This document shows, piece by piece, positions 42,620 through 52,123 of a stretch of DNA of 64,000 nt. The stretch is from the NCBI GenBank assembly GCA_016283755.1, contig JAEENO010000017.1, positions 62,001 through 126,000 of the forward strand. Reading direction: 5' to 3'. This DNA comes from Lachnospiraceae bacterium (lineage in GTDB: Bacteria > Bacillota > Clostridia > Lachnospirales > Lachnospiraceae). Both the position numbers and the translations under genes were made by a program. The notes beneath the pieces are model-generated. The model did no database searches. It saw only the letters and a program-made list of their open reading frames with translations, and was not told the DNA's origin. Numbering within the stretch: position 1 is the stretch's first letter; each line of letters begins with the position of its first letter.

Positions 42620-43984
42620 CTATTTCCCTCCGAGTAGCCTCTTGACTATTCGCTGCGTATCGAATACTTCTATATCGTCCGGAACATTCTGTCCGGTTGT
42701 TACATAAGACATGGAAGCACCCGTATACATTCTTATATTAAATAAATTGCCATATGTCGAAGTCTCATCAAGCTTCGTAAATATGAGCTTATAATCTGAA
42801 ATCTCTCTGTACGAATCGCAAATCTCAAGTAAATCTCTGTATTTCGTGGTTGCACTTAATACAAGATATACTTCCTTTTCGATTTCCTGTGGAAGCGATG
42901 CGATAAGCTTTCTTGTATCAGCCTTCTGATCGGGACTCTTATGTGAAAAACCTGCAGTATCTACAAGAATTGTATCAGCATCCTTAACCTTATCTATTGC
43001 CTGCTTTAATTCGTCGGCAGAATAAATAATAGTAAGCGGTGTCTCAAGAATGTTGGCATAAGTTCTAAGCTGTTCCTCTGCCGCGATTCTGTATGTATCT
43101 GCTGTAAAAAGTGCAATCTTCTTACCTTCTTCATACTTAAGCTTACTTGCAATCTTGGCGATCGTAGTTGTCTTACCAACGCCGGTAGGTCCTATGAAAA
43201 ATATCATCTTCGGCTTTCTTCCGCCTGTATTGATAACACTTGTCTCACCAAACTTAAGAATCATTTTCTGATATACGTTGGAAAGCATAAGATCAATATT
43301 CGAACTGTGGTTTAATGTCTTATCCATTTCTTCAACAAGAAGATTGGCATACTTTTCATCAACTTCATTGTCAAGAAGAGTGTTATAGATCATCTTAGCC
43401 ATTTTTACGCCTTCTTGACGTCTTATATCCTTCTCGGACATTTCATCAGGCTCTTCAAATTTTACGGCACTTTCTTCTTTTGATGTCTTAAGATTCTCTT
43501 CAAGCATGGAATGAAGACTGTCGAGCTTTTCTTCAAATCCGTTAATACTCTTGTCTAAGCTTTTGTCTTCCGGCATTCTATCGGTAACCATTCCTTTATT
43601 TTTAGGCATTTCCTGAATAATTCTTCTGATTTCCGCTTCAGGATCTGCTTTTCTTATATTGTTTCTGTTATAAGCCATGTTATCCTTGGGCAGACTTACC
43701 GTAGTATTGGATATATCCTTTACGTTAATCTCATCGTTGGCAGCAAGATTAATCTTGGTCTGATGCATAGGTGTCTGTGACTTAATTGCGTCGGACACAT
43801 TAATCTTGTATTCATTTTCTTCAACCGCAGCCGTCACTTCAAAAGTCGAGGACTTAAAAGCCTTGAAAAAACCCGAAGGCTTGGTCTGCTTAACATTCAT
43901 TATGACAGTGCTTGGACCGAGTTCGGCTTTTGCTTTCTTGGTAGCTTCTTCTTCCGTTTTCCCTACAAACTTTTTAATCTTCAT
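42620..43984 (-). CDS. flhF: Flagellar SRP-like GTPase FlhF
   Basis: The 454-residue protein has an N-terminal basic B domain, an N domain from about 170 with NTLLDNEVDEKYANLLVEEM, and the SRP-type G domain with IFFIGPTGVGKTTTIAKIASKL (near 265), FTADTYRIAAEEQLRTYA, LVDTAGFSHKSPDQ and FTKLDETSTYGNLFN. FlhF forms GTP dimers at the pole or flagellar site and places the first flagellar parts. It ends 12 bases before flhG, and its start overlaps the flhA stop by one base. Length is standard. Confidence 0.96.
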   Translation of the reverse strand: MKIKKFVGKTEEEATKKAKAELGPSTVIMNVKQTKPSGFFKAFKSSTFEVTAAVEENEYKINVSDAIKSQTPMHQTKINLAANDEINVKDISNTTVSLPKDNMAYNRNNIRKADPEAEIRRIIQEMPKNKGMVTDRMPEDKSLDKSINGFEEKLDSLHSMLEENLKTSKEESAVKFEEPDEMSEKDIRRQEGVKMAKMIYNTLLDNEVDEKYANLLVEEMDKTLNHSSNIDLMLSNVYQKMILKFGETSVINTGGRKPKMIFFIGPTGVGKTTTIAKIASKLKYEEGKKIALFTADTYRIAAEEQLRTYANILETPLTIIYSADELKQAIDKVKDADTILVDTAGFSHKSPDQKADTRKLIASLPQEIEKEVYLVLSATTKYRDLLEICDSYREISDYKLIFTKLDETSTYGNLFNIRMYTGASMSYVTTGQNVPDDIEVFDTQRIVKRLLGGK

Positions 43985-46017
43985 TACTTATAAGTCACCA
44001 TCCCTACCGACTGTAATTCAACGTTGTTGTCAATCTCATTATATGAAACCACTATCAAATCCTTGATATAGTCTTCAGTTAACTTCTTAAAGTACATTCT
44101 TACGATCGGAGAAGTAACTATAATAGGATTACTTCCCATATTCTCAAGCTTTGATACTTCTTCTTCAACCGAGTTCATAATAGCCTTGGTCTTCTCAGGA
44201 TCAAGGGTAAGATATGCTCCCTGCTCGGTCTGCTTAATAGAATTCATTATGTCCTGCTCAACCTGCGGATCTAACGTCACAACCGAAGTAGTCTCGTTAG
44301 CCGGGAAATACTTCGCCGAAATCGATCTCTTCAAGCTTTGTCTTACGTATTCCGTAAGAACATCTGTATCATGTGTAGTCTGCGCATGATCCGCAAGACT
44401 TTCAAATATTGTAAGTAAATCTCTAATCGAAATCTGCTCGCGAAGAAGGTTCTGCAATACCTTCTGAATCTCACCGATACCGAGAAGCTTAGGTACAAGA
44501 TCATCAACAAGAACCTGGTTAGTCTCTTTCAAGTTATCAATTAAAGTCTGTACATCCTGTCTTGATAAAAGCTCTGCAATATGGGTTTTGATAATCTCAG
44601 TAATATGAGTCGCAATAATTGAAGGCGGATCTACAACCGTATAACCAAAGCTCTCCGCTCTCTCACGCTGGCTCTCGGTAATCCAGATAGCCGGCAAATG
44701 GAATGAAGGCTCAAACGTAGGAATACCGGAAATCTCCTGCTCTACGTGTCCCGGGTTCATGGCCATATAGTGGTCGAAAAGAATCTCACCCTCCGTTACC
44801 TGAATACCCTTAATCTTAATAATATACTGGTTCGGATTAAGCTGAATATTATCTCTCATACGGATAATAGGAACAATTGTACCAAGTTCAAGCGCTACCT
44901 GACGACGAATCATGATAACACGGTCAAGTAAGTCACCACCCTGGTTGGCATCCGCAAGAGGAATAATACCGTATCCAAACTCAAGTTCAATCGGGTCAAC
45001 CTGCAAAAGCGATATAACATTCTCCGGTTTTCGAATCTCTTCGCCGGACTCTTCCTCCGCCTCTGCCTCCTGCTCTATAGCTTTTACCTCGGTATTCTTC
45101 TGAATTGTATATCCGGCAATAATAAAAGTTAAACCGAATGCCAGGAACAAGAAGAAATTAAGAGGTGTAAATCCAAGTGCAATCATAGTACCGCCGACAA
45201 GGTAAAGTACCTTCGGGATACCGAAAAGCTGTGATATAAGCACATCTCCAAAGTCTGATTCTTTGGAAGCCTTGGTGACAAGAATACCTGTTGCAAGAGA
45301 TATCAGCATTGAAGGAATCTGGGATACAAGTCCGTCACCTATAGTAAGCAAACCGTACTTCTGGAAGGCGTCCATGGCACCAAGTCCCTGATTCATAACG
45401 CCCATTACGGTACCACCGGCAAGGTTGATTACCGTAATGATAATACCTGCGGTCGCATCTCCCTTTACGTACTTAGTAGCACCGTCCATGGCACCGAAGA
45501 AATTGGATTCGGCCTGAATCTTGTTTCTTCGTTCTCTTGCCTGTGCTTCTGTAATTGCACCGGTATTAAGATCGGCATCGATAGCCATCTGCTTACCGGG
45601 CATAGCGTCCAACGTAAATCTTGCGGTTACTTCTGCAACTCGCTCGGAACCTTTGTTGATAACAACGAACTGAATGATTACAAGTACAATGAATACGATT
45701 GCACCGATAACAAGGTCGTTACCACCTACGAACTGTCCGAAAGTCTTAACTACGTTACCCGGATCACCTGTTGAAAGGATAAGTCTGGTAGACGATACGT
45801 TAAGCGAAATTCTGAATATGGTTGTAAAAAGGAGTAATGTCGGGAAGAAGGACATGTCCAGAACTTCCTTGACAAAAAGTGAGTTAAAAAGGACTATCAA
45901 TGCCATTGCAATATTAAATGCAAGCATTACGTCAAGCAGAAAATTCGGAATTGGGATAATAAAGAATAAAACCGCGCAAAGCAAGTATACTGCAACGCCC
46001 AAATCGCCCTTTTTCAC
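43984..46017 (-). CDS. flhA: Flagellar type III export component FlhA
   Basis: The 677-residue protein has about eight N-terminal membrane segments (1-310) with the FHIPEP signature region RFTLDAMPGKQMAIDADL near 140 and a cytoplasmic domain from about 340 to the end that forms the nonameric ring binding chaperone-substrate pairs. FlhA is the proton-driven core of the export gate with FlhB, FliP, FliQ and FliR, all encoded just upstream in this window. The linker near 315-340 is acidic (EAEAEEESGEE). Confidence 0.97.
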   Translation of the reverse strand: MKKGDLGVAVYLLCAVLFFIIPIPNFLLDVMLAFNIAMALIVLFNSLFVKEVLDMSFFPTLLLFTTIFRISLNVSSTRLILSTGDPGNVVKTFGQFVGGNDLVIGAIVFIVLVIIQFVVINKGSERVAEVTARFTLDAMPGKQMAIDADLNTGAITEAQARERRNKIQAESNFFGAMDGATKYVKGDATAGIIITVINLAGGTVMGVMNQGLGAMDAFQKYGLLTIGDGLVSQIPSMLISLATGILVTKASKESDFGDVLISQLFGIPKVLYLVGGTMIALGFTPLNFFLFLAFGLTFIIAGYTIQKNTEVKAIEQEAEAEEESGEEIRKPENVISLLQVDPIELEFGYGIIPLADANQGGDLLDRVIMIRRQVALELGTIVPIIRMRDNIQLNPNQYIIKIKGIQVTEGEILFDHYMAMNPGHVEQEISGIPTFEPSFHLPAIWITESQRERAESFGYTVVDPPSIIATHITEIIKTHIAELLSRQDVQTLIDNLKETNQVLVDDLVPKLLGIGEIQKVLQNLLREQISIRDLLTIFESLADHAQTTHDTDVLTEYVRQSLKRSISAKYFPANETTSVVTLDPQVEQDIMNSIKQTEQGAYLTLDPEKTKAIMNSVEEEVSKLENMGSNPIIVTSPIVRMYFKKLTEDYIKDLIVVSYNEIDNNVELQSVGMVTYK

Positions 46018-46053
46018 TTTTCTTCCCCCTTTCTTTTAATCTTTCTCAATTTA

Positions 46054-47181
46054 CTAAGCCATTTTCTTTCTGTAAATCTCGGCTAAAATTTCAGCAACCG
46101 CCTGATAAAGTTCAGGCGGAATCTCCTGACCGACATCCACACTTAGATATAATTGTCTTGCGAGTGGCTTATTCTCGACAATCTCTACTTTATTTTCTTT
46201 CGCAACTTCCCTAATCTTCATTGCGAGATAATCTTCACCTTTTGCTACAACAATCGGTGCCGAACCCGGCTCGTTATTATAGCTTAAAGCAACCGCTAAA
46301 TGCGTAGGGTTCGTAATAACTACGTCCGCCTTAGGAACCGCCTGCATCATACGCTTTTGCGAAGCCTGACGCATAACCTGACGCTGACGGCCTTTAATCT
46401 CAGGGTTACCTTCTGTATTCTTGAATTCGTCCTTGACTTCCTGCTTGGTCATCTTCATGTCTTCATTGAACTTATGCTTGTTGTAGACGTAATCAGACAG
46501 ACCTAAGACAATATAGAATATCGAAATTTTGATTCCTGTATCAATAATTATCTTGCCAACAAGACCGATTGCCGCATTAAGACTGATCTCATACAACATA
46601 AAAAGCTCATTGGCGTAGTCCTTAATGCTTGAATAAGCAATCCAACTGATAAGAACAATCTTAATGATTGACTTAAGAAGCTCGAATAACGAATCTTTCG
46701 AAATAATCTTCTTAATACCCTGTGCCGGATTAAGCTTACTTAACTTCGGCTGCATAGGCTTAGCTGTCGGCTTCCATTTGACCTGTACAAGACTGGTAAA
46801 AAAGCATACCAGCATTGAAATAAGCAATACCGGCCAGATAATCTTAATAATCTGAATAAGCGAATAATTAATAAGACTCTGAGCCTGTTTACCACTGAAT
46901 CCCGATACACTGTCTCGGCATACATCGGGCATCTTCTTATATACGTCAAAGAAAGTCTCAATAAATCCGTCGGCAAAAAATGCCGTAAGAGTTTTAATAA
47001 TAAGGAATAAGGATAAAAGCTCAAACGCCGAGTTAAGTTCCTTAGACTTGGCAACTTTACCCTCTTCTCTTGCATCTTTTAACTTTTTGGCTGTAGCGGG
47101 TTCGGTTTTCTCACCACCCGGGCCGTCTTGCGCAAAGAACTGTAAGTTCATCGAAAGCGGCATTATTAACTTATCTTCCAT
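46054..47181 (-). CDS. flhB: Flagellar export switch protein FlhB
   Basis: The 375-residue protein has four membrane segments between about 40 and 240 and a cytoplasmic tail with the autocleavage motif NPTH in DVVITNPTHLAVAL (near 285). It switches export from rod/hook to filament proteins together with FliK. The N-terminal block EKTEPATAKKLKDAREEGKVAKSKEL is typical. The short extra start MEDKLIMPLSMNLQFF is longer than in many homologues; GGTG precedes the first ATG. It is between fliR and flhA. Confidence 0.97.
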   Translation of the reverse strand: MEDKLIMPLSMNLQFFAQDGPGGEKTEPATAKKLKDAREEGKVAKSKELNSAFELLSLFLIIKTLTAFFADGFIETFFDVYKKMPDVCRDSVSGFSGKQAQSLINYSLIQIIKIIWPVLLISMLVCFFTSLVQVKWKPTAKPMQPKLSKLNPAQGIKKIISKDSLFELLKSIIKIVLISWIAYSSIKDYANELFMLYEISLNAAIGLVGKIIIDTGIKISIFYIVLGLSDYVYNKHKFNEDMKMTKQEVKDEFKNTEGNPEIKGRQRQVMRQASQKRMMQAVPKADVVITNPTHLAVALSYNNEPGSAPIVVAKGEDYLAMKIREVAKENKVEIVENKPLARQLYLSVDVGQEIPPELYQAVAEILAEIYRKKMA

Positions 47182-47192
47182 CCCATCACCTT

Positions 47193-47981
47193 TTAATAAG
47201 TACCGATTCCGTTACTGAAAAGCGTTACCATATTCTTGGTCTCCCTGAATATAAAATTAGCTATATCAGGAAGAAGGAATACCGTAATAAACATTACAGC
47301 AAGCCCCGCAAGAAGCTTAATCTGCATACCTACCGCGAACATGTTCATCTGCGGTGCAACCTTGGCGAGAATACCGAGAATAACATTAAGAATCATTATT
47401 ACAGCAAATATAGGAAGGAAAATTCTGAATGCAATAATGAATGTATCCGTCATAAATCTGACCATGGACGCAAACAGATGATCCATATCGAAAATAACAC
47501 GTCCGATAGGCGCAATCTCATATGAATCAACCAATGCTCTTAACATATAATGATGCATATTCGTAACTATAAGTAAAAGCATTACAAAATAGTTATACAT
47601 CTGCGATACTACCGAAGATTCGGAACGAGTAAGCGGATCGTATTCTGATGCCATTGAAAGACCGATATTCATATCGATAAGCTTGCCCGCCGTAAGAATA
47701 ATCGTGTTGCAGATATATCCCGCAAAACCCAAAAGAAGTCCCACAAAAGTTTCGCGGAGAACAAGTACGCTATAACTAAAAACACCGGAATAAACCAAAT
47801 CAGTTTTAGGCAGAATTGTCTGATACAAAAGAATCGAAACAATTCCCGAAAAACCAATTTTAACTCTTCCCGGTGCAGTAGATATCCCATAAAACGGTGC
47901 GGTTACCATGAACGCAGTAATACGCACCAGAATCAGGAGAAAATATTCAAATGATGCTAAGTCAAAATTATAATTTACCAT
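47193..47981 (-). CDS. fliR: Flagellar export gate protein FliR
   Basis: The 262-residue membrane protein has about six hydrophobic segments and FliR signatures: APFYGISTAPGRVKIGFSG, ETFVGLLLGF and a C-terminal PQMNMFAVGMQIKLLAGL. FliR is part of the FliP5-FliQ4-FliR1 export gate in the membrane. It lies between fliQ and flhB with gaps of about 12 bases. Nothing unusual was seen. Confidence 0.97.
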   Translation of the reverse strand: MVNYNFDLASFEYFLLILVRITAFMVTAPFYGISTAPGRVKIGFSGIVSILLYQTILPKTDLVYSGVFSYSVLVLRETFVGLLLGFAGYICNTIILTAGKLIDMNIGLSMASEYDPLTRSESSVVSQMYNYFVMLLLIVTNMHHYMLRALVDSYEIAPIGRVIFDMDHLFASMVRFMTDTFIIAFRIFLPIFAVIMILNVILGILAKVAPQMNMFAVGMQIKLLAGLAVMFITVFLLPDIANFIFRETKNMVTLFSNGIGTY

Positions 47982-47993
47982 CTACAAGAAATC

Positions 47994-48266
47994 CTATCTT
48001 ACATATTTACTGAAATCCTGCCATAAATTGACAGTAAATGTAGACATAAGATTGAGCATCCATCCGCCGCCAATAAGGATTGTTGCAAATACGGCAAGAA
48101 TCTTAGGAACGAATGTAAGAGTCTGCTCCTGAATAGATGTAACTGTTTGAAATATACTTATAATAAGTCCAACAACAAGTGAAACCAATAGCACCGGAGC
48201 CGCGGCCATAACAATTGTATAGATTGCATCTCTGGCGATATCCAGTATCTGTCCTTCGGTAATCAT
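47994..48266 (-). CDS. fliQ: Flagellar export gate protein FliQ
   Basis: The 90-residue protein has two membrane segments and the FliQ pattern MITEGQILDIARDAIYTIVMAAAPVLL, then VVGLIISIFQTVTSIQEQTL with the conserved QEQTL, and FVPKILAVFATILIGG. It is a subunit of the export gate. It is placed between fliP and fliR as in most bacteria, with gaps under 20 bases on both sides. Confidence 0.97.
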   Translation of the reverse strand: MITEGQILDIARDAIYTIVMAAAPVLLVSLVVGLIISIFQTVTSIQEQTLTFVPKILAVFATILIGGGWMLNLMSTFTVNLWQDFSKYVR

Positions 48267-48284
48267 TAACTAACACCTTCCCTA

Positions 48285-49142
48285 TCAGAAAAATGACTTA
48301 ACCAGCTGTCCTATTACGAGATCCCAGCCGTCTGCAAGTATGAAAAGCAAAAGCTTAAACGGCATCGAAATCGTTGTCGGAGGTAACATCATCATACCCA
48401 TTGACATAAGGATTGATGATACAACCATATCTATTACGATAAACGGTATGTAAATCATAAATCCCAAGACAAATGCCGTTCTTAATTCACTTAGGATAAA
48501 AGCAGGTATAACCGTCGTCATCGGCAGTGTATCAAACTCTTCATCCGTAACCGGATAATCCTGCTTGGCAATATCACAAAGTAATGCAAGATCCTTCTCC
48601 TGTGTCTGTCCGTACATGAATTCACGAAGTGGAGCCGTACCTACCTCTATTGCCTGATCCTGAGTTATCTTACCTTCATCAAACGGCTTAATCGCGTTCT
48701 CGTTAATCTCCGAAAATACCGGTGACATTATGAAAACCGTCAAGAACAATGCGAGTCCTACAAGAACCTGATTAGGCGGTGCTGTCTGAGTACCTAACGC
48801 CTGTCTTAAAAAGTGCAGAACGATAATGATTCTCGTAAATGACGTCAACATTATAATAAGCGAAGGAGCGATCGATATTAATGTCAATACGAGTAATATC
48901 CTTACCGTACCGGATATCTGACCGCTGTCGTTATTATAAATTATATGAAAACCATTATTAATATCTGCCCTAGGATCGCTAGGTTCAATTATGTCCTCAT
49001 CGGTAGTAGTTGTAGTCGACGTACTTTCCGAAGATCCCGTTGCGTGAATACGATAAGGTATAAGCAAGGTTAAAGCACCTGCCAAAAATATCGTACCGAG
49101 CGCAATCGACACAATACAGCATATCTTTTTCAATTCTTCCAC
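48285..49142 (-). CDS. fliP: Flagellar export gate protein FliP
   Basis: The 285-residue protein has an N-terminal signal-like hydrophobic segment, a Ser/Thr/Asp-rich exported stretch (about 33-60, STTTTTDEDIIEPSDP), then four membrane segments with IISIAPSLIIMLTSFTRIIIVLHFLRQALGTQTAPPNQVL-type blocks, MSPVF and IPFIVIDMVVSSILMSMGMMMLPP. FliP forms the pentameric core of the gate. The start is GTG at 49142, right after the fliO stop. The spacer after the first hydrophobic segment is longer than in Escherichia coli. Confidence 0.96.
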   Translation of the reverse strand: MEELKKICCIVSIALGTIFLAGALTLLIPYRIHATGSSESTSTTTTTDEDIIEPSDPRADINNGFHIIYNNDSGQISGTVRILLVLTLISIAPSLIIMLTSFTRIIIVLHFLRQALGTQTAPPNQVLVGLALFLTVFIMSPVFSEINENAIKPFDEGKITQDQAIEVGTAPLREFMYGQTQEKDLALLCDIAKQDYPVTDEEFDTLPMTTVIPAFILSELRTAFVLGFMIYIPFIVIDMVVSSILMSMGMMMLPPTTISMPFKLLLFILADGWDLVIGQLVKSFF

Positions 49143-49511
49143 CTAGCCCTTTTTGTTCTTAAATTTCTCAAGAATGTCCTGAAAACCTTCGACTAATCTA
49201 TCAGGCTTCCCCTCTTCAACCGGTTGAATATCCGGGACTTCGCTCTCATCAAGCTCAATAATCTTGTTAATCTCATCCTTGCCGACACCGATAACAACAT
49301 ACTTATCTGCAACCTTCATAAGCGCCAAATACTTGGTATTCGAAAGCCTTAATGTCTCAATAAGCTGCATATTCTTATTGCTCATTTTAAGCTTCTGATA
49401 ACCACCTATAAATCTGGTTGTAAATACCGTCATTACAAGTACAAAAGCAAAGATAACCAAGACTACGATAAGCTGAATGAGACTATCACCGCCTGTAGCT
49501 CCAATTATCAT
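49143..49511 (-). CDS. fliO: Flagellar biosynthesis protein FliO (FliZ)
   Basis: The 122-residue protein has one membrane segment (about 10-32, LIVVLVIFAFVLVMTVFTTRF) and a cytoplasmic domain with MSNKNMQLIETLRLSNTKYLALMKVADKYVVIGVGKDEI, the FliO pattern. FliO helps assemble the FliP ring. It lies between cheY and fliP, as in Bacillus (fliZ). The C-terminal tail is Lys/Asp-rich. Confidence 0.9.
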   Translation of the reverse strand: MIIGATGGDSLIQLIVVLVIFAFVLVMTVFTTRFIGGYQKLKMSNKNMQLIETLRLSNTKYLALMKVADKYVVIGVGKDEINKIIELDESEVPDIQPVEEGKPDRLVEGFQDILEKFKNKKG

Positions 49512-49526
49512 ATTATTGTCCTCAGA

Positions 49527-49889
49527 TTAGCCGATAACCTTCTTAACTGCTTCAAGAACACGATCGGCCTGGAAAGGCTTAACGATGAAGTCCTTGGCAC
49601 CGGACTGAATAGCTTCGATAACCATTGCCTGCTGACCCATTGCAGAACACATAACTACAACTGCATTGGAATCTGCTTCACGAATCTTCTTTAATGCCTG
49701 GATTCCATCCATTTCAGGCATAGTGATATCCATAAGTACAAGATCAGGTTTGGTCTCATTGTACTTATCTACAGCAATCTGACCATTCTCAGCTTCTCCT
49801 GCGATACCGTAACCATTCTTGGTCAAGATATCCTTGATCATCATTCTCATGAATGCTGCATCATCACAAATTAAAATATTCTTAGCCAT
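49527..49889 (-). CDS. cheY: Chemotaxis response regulator CheY
   Basis: The 120-residue single-domain receiver has the Asp pair at 9-10 (ILICDDAAFMR), phospho-Asp54 in LVLMDITMPEMDGI, a Ser/Thr switch in VVMCSAMG and Lys in FIVKPFQ. It is phosphorylated by CheA and binds FliM and FliY at the switch. The gene lies between fliY and fliO in the operon. Genes for its phosphatases cheC and fliY are also in the window. Confidence 0.97.
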   Translation of the reverse strand: MAKNILICDDAAFMRMMIKDILTKNGYGIAGEAENGQIAVDKYNETKPDLVLMDITMPEMDGIQALKKIREADSNAVVVMCSAMGQQAMVIEAIQSGAKDFIVKPFQADRVLEAVKKVIG

Positions 49890-49913
49890 TTGTCATCTCT
49901 CCTTACAAATATA

Positions 49914-51101
49914 TTATTTAGGCTGTTCTTTTATGATATCCGTGATACGGATACCGAAGTTTTCTTCCAAAACTACTACTTCGCCTTTGGCTACGTACTT
50001 GCCGTTAACAAGTACATCGATTGATTCACCCGCGATCTTATTAAGTTCAATAATTGTTCCGGGTGAAAACTCCAAAATCTCCTTAATGGACTTACTTGTA
50101 CGTCCAAGCTCTACTGTAACTTCGAGCGGAACGTCCATAATAAGATCGATGTTCTCCTGCTGCTGAATCGGATTAAAATCACTCATCATAAGCGGCTGGA
50201 ACTGTGCCTGCTGGACATTAACCGGAGGCTGCTGATACATCATCGACATATCCGGATAACCCATCATCGGCTGTCCCATCATTGGCTGACCCATCATCGG
50301 CTGACCCATCATCGGCTGTCCCATCATCGGTTGCTGCGAAGGTGCCGGCTGCGGTGCAGGCGCTTCAGCTTTTGGAGCCTCGGCAGCATTTACTGCTGCT
50401 TCGTCACCAGCTATATCAATTTCCATGTTCTTTGCAATGCTGTTATACATATCGCGTGCAAATGAAAATGGATACAACTGCATAATAGTACTGTCAACCA
50501 AATCTCCAATCTCCATCTTAAAGGTAATTCTTACGAACTTGCCCTTAAGGAAATCGTCAATCTCGGCGCCGTCTGTCGTAGTCTGAAGATCGACTACATC
50601 AGCTGTAGGCGGGCTGATATCTATCATCTTATTGAGCATTGAAGAAAGGGATGTTGCAGATGAACCCATCATCTGGTTCATAGCCTCGCTGATTGCCGAT
50701 AAATGCAATTCTCCGAGTTCACCGTCTGTATTGGTACCATCACCGCCCATCATAAGGTCGGTAATAACCTTAACATCGCCCTCTTTCAAAACAAGTATAT
50801 TGCTTCCGTCAAGACCTACCGTATATCCGATTCGGATAAATACACAGGGCTTGGCGTAATTCTCAATTACATCCTCCCAGGTTGCAATAGAAACAACCGG
50901 TGTAGAAATCTCTACTTTGCGGTTAACGAGAGAAAAAAGTGTCGTAGCGGCAGTTCCCATGCTTATATTCGCAATTTCACCGATGGCGTCGCGTTCTTCA
51001 TCACTTAAGGTTTCACCATCATCTGCAGCGGATGTATCATCGCCACCGGAACCGGCTAGCAAAGCGTTAATCTCTTCTTGTGATAAAACTCCTCCGTCCA
51101 T
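49914..51101 (-). CDS. fliY: Flagellar switch protein FliY (CheC-like plus FliN)
   Basis: The 395-residue protein has an N-terminal CheY-P binding peptide (GGVLSQEEINALLAG), a CheC-like domain with two phosphatase motifs (EIANISMGTAATTLFSLV and EAMNQMMGSSATSLSSML), a low-complexity linker (about 230-310) and a C-terminal SpoA/FliN domain with VTVELGRTSKSIKEILEFSPGTIIELNKIAGE. It dephosphorylates CheY-P at the motor and forms the C ring with FliM and FliG. The linker holds five MMGQP-type pentapeptides. It follows fliM by four bases. This domain order is the Firmicutes FliY. Confidence 0.96.
   Translation of the reverse strand: MDGGVLSQEEINALLAGSGGDDTSAADDGETLSDEERDAIGEIANISMGTAATTLFSLVNRKVEISTPVVSIATWEDVIENYAKPCVFIRIGYTVGLDGSNILVLKEGDVKVITDLMMGGDGTNTDGELGELHLSAISEAMNQMMGSSATSLSSMLNKMIDISPPTADVVDLQTTTDGAEIDDFLKGKFVRITFKMEIGDLVDSTIMQLYPFSFARDMYNSIAKNMEIDIAGDEAAVNAAEAPKAEAPAPQPAPSQQPMMGQPMMGQPMMGQPMMGQPMMGYPDMSMMYQQPPVNVQQAQFQPLMMSDFNPIQQQENIDLIMDVPLEVTVELGRTSKSIKEILEFSPGTIIELNKIAGESIDVLVNGKYVAKGEVVVLEENFGIRITDIIKEQPK
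50260..50334 (-). repeat. In-frame 15-bp tandem repeats in the fliY linker
   Basis: Five almost identical 15-base units encode MMGQP MMGQP MMGQP MMGQP and MMGYP. The unit length is a multiple of three, so copy-number change would not shift the frame. Confidence 0.85.
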
Positions 51102-51105
51102 ATCC

Positions 51106-52083
51106 CTACTCCTCTCTTATTATTTCTGTTATCTGTACGGCATAATTGTCGCCGGACGAACCCGGCAATGCCTTAAACTTCTCAATGTTACCGACATAAA
51201 CCGAAAGTTCATTGTCAGCCTTGTTATCAAGCCTTATAATATCACCCACCTGAAGATTGATAAAATCATCAACCGATATAACACTGTTACCAAGAACTGC
51301 CTTAATCGGCATCGGTGCGTAATTAATAAGCATCTCGATGTTATCCCTGTATTGTAATTCCTTTTTGGCCTTAGTATTAGAATACCAGTATTTTGTGTTC
51401 AATTTGTCCATAACATCTTCCAAAGTCAAATATGGAAGACAGACATTCATAAGGCCTTCAACATCACCGATTTTTAAGTTGATTGTAACAATCGCTATCA
51501 TTTCACTCGGTGATATAATCTGCGCGAACTGCGAGTTCGTCTCGATTCTCTCAAGTCTGGGATAAAGATCGATAACGTTCTCCCACGGCTCACGAAGAAG
51601 ATCTATTGCAATTGAGAGCATACGCTCTACTATTAAAAGCTCTATCTCGGAAAACTCTCGGCTGCGTTCAAGCGGTTCACCGGGACCGCCAAGCATTCTA
51701 TCAACCATTGCGTAACCAAGGTTGGTCGCAAGTTCCATGATAATATTACCGTTAAGAGGTGCAAAATCGACTATACCCAAGATAACGGGGTTCGAAAGTG
51801 CATTGGAAAACTCTGAATAGGTAACCGCCTCGGAGTTCATAATCTCAACCTGTACCGTCTTGCGAAGGTAAGCAGGCATTGTTGTTGATAACAAACGTCC
51901 GTAGTGCTCAAATATAATCTCAAGCGTACGTAAGTGCTCTTTGGAAAACTTGGCAGGGCGGGCGAAATCATAGTTCTTCGCCTGTTTCTCGGTATTCTCT
52001 TTTATCTCTTCAACATCCAGCTCACCGCTGTTCAAAGCTTGAAGTAGATTATCTATCTCATTTTGAGATAGTACCTCTCCCAT
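51106..52083 (-). CDS. fliM: Flagellar motor switch protein FliM
   Basis: The 325-residue protein has the N-terminal CheY-P binding motif (GEVLSQNEIDNLLQAL), a middle CheC-like domain with YDFARPAKFSKEHLRTLEIIFEHY, VMNSEAVTYSEF and MLGGPGEP, and a C-terminal SpoA domain with PIKAVLGNSVISVDDFINLQVGDIIRL. It forms most of the C ring and transmits the CheY-P signal to FliG. It lies 5 bases upstream of fliY and after fliL. Confidence 0.97.
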   Translation of the reverse strand: MGEVLSQNEIDNLLQALNSGELDVEEIKENTEKQAKNYDFARPAKFSKEHLRTLEIIFEHYGRLLSTTMPAYLRKTVQVEIMNSEAVTYSEFSNALSNPVILGIVDFAPLNGNIIMELATNLGYAMVDRMLGGPGEPLERSREFSEIELLIVERMLSIAIDLLREPWENVIDLYPRLERIETNSQFAQIISPSEMIAIVTINLKIGDVEGLMNVCLPYLTLEDVMDKLNTKYWYSNTKAKKELQYRDNIEMLINYAPMPIKAVLGNSVISVDDFINLQVGDIIRLDNKADNELSVYVGNIEKFKALPGSSGDNYAVQITEIIREE

Positions 52084-52123
52084 GTTCCCTCACCACCTGT
52101 CGCTAACAAAATCTCATTCAAAC

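Noticed and set aside
50260-50334. Regular repeats that could look like a short CRISPR array
   Set aside because: Units are 15 bases, contiguous without spacers and in frame with fliY, so it is a coding tandem repeat.
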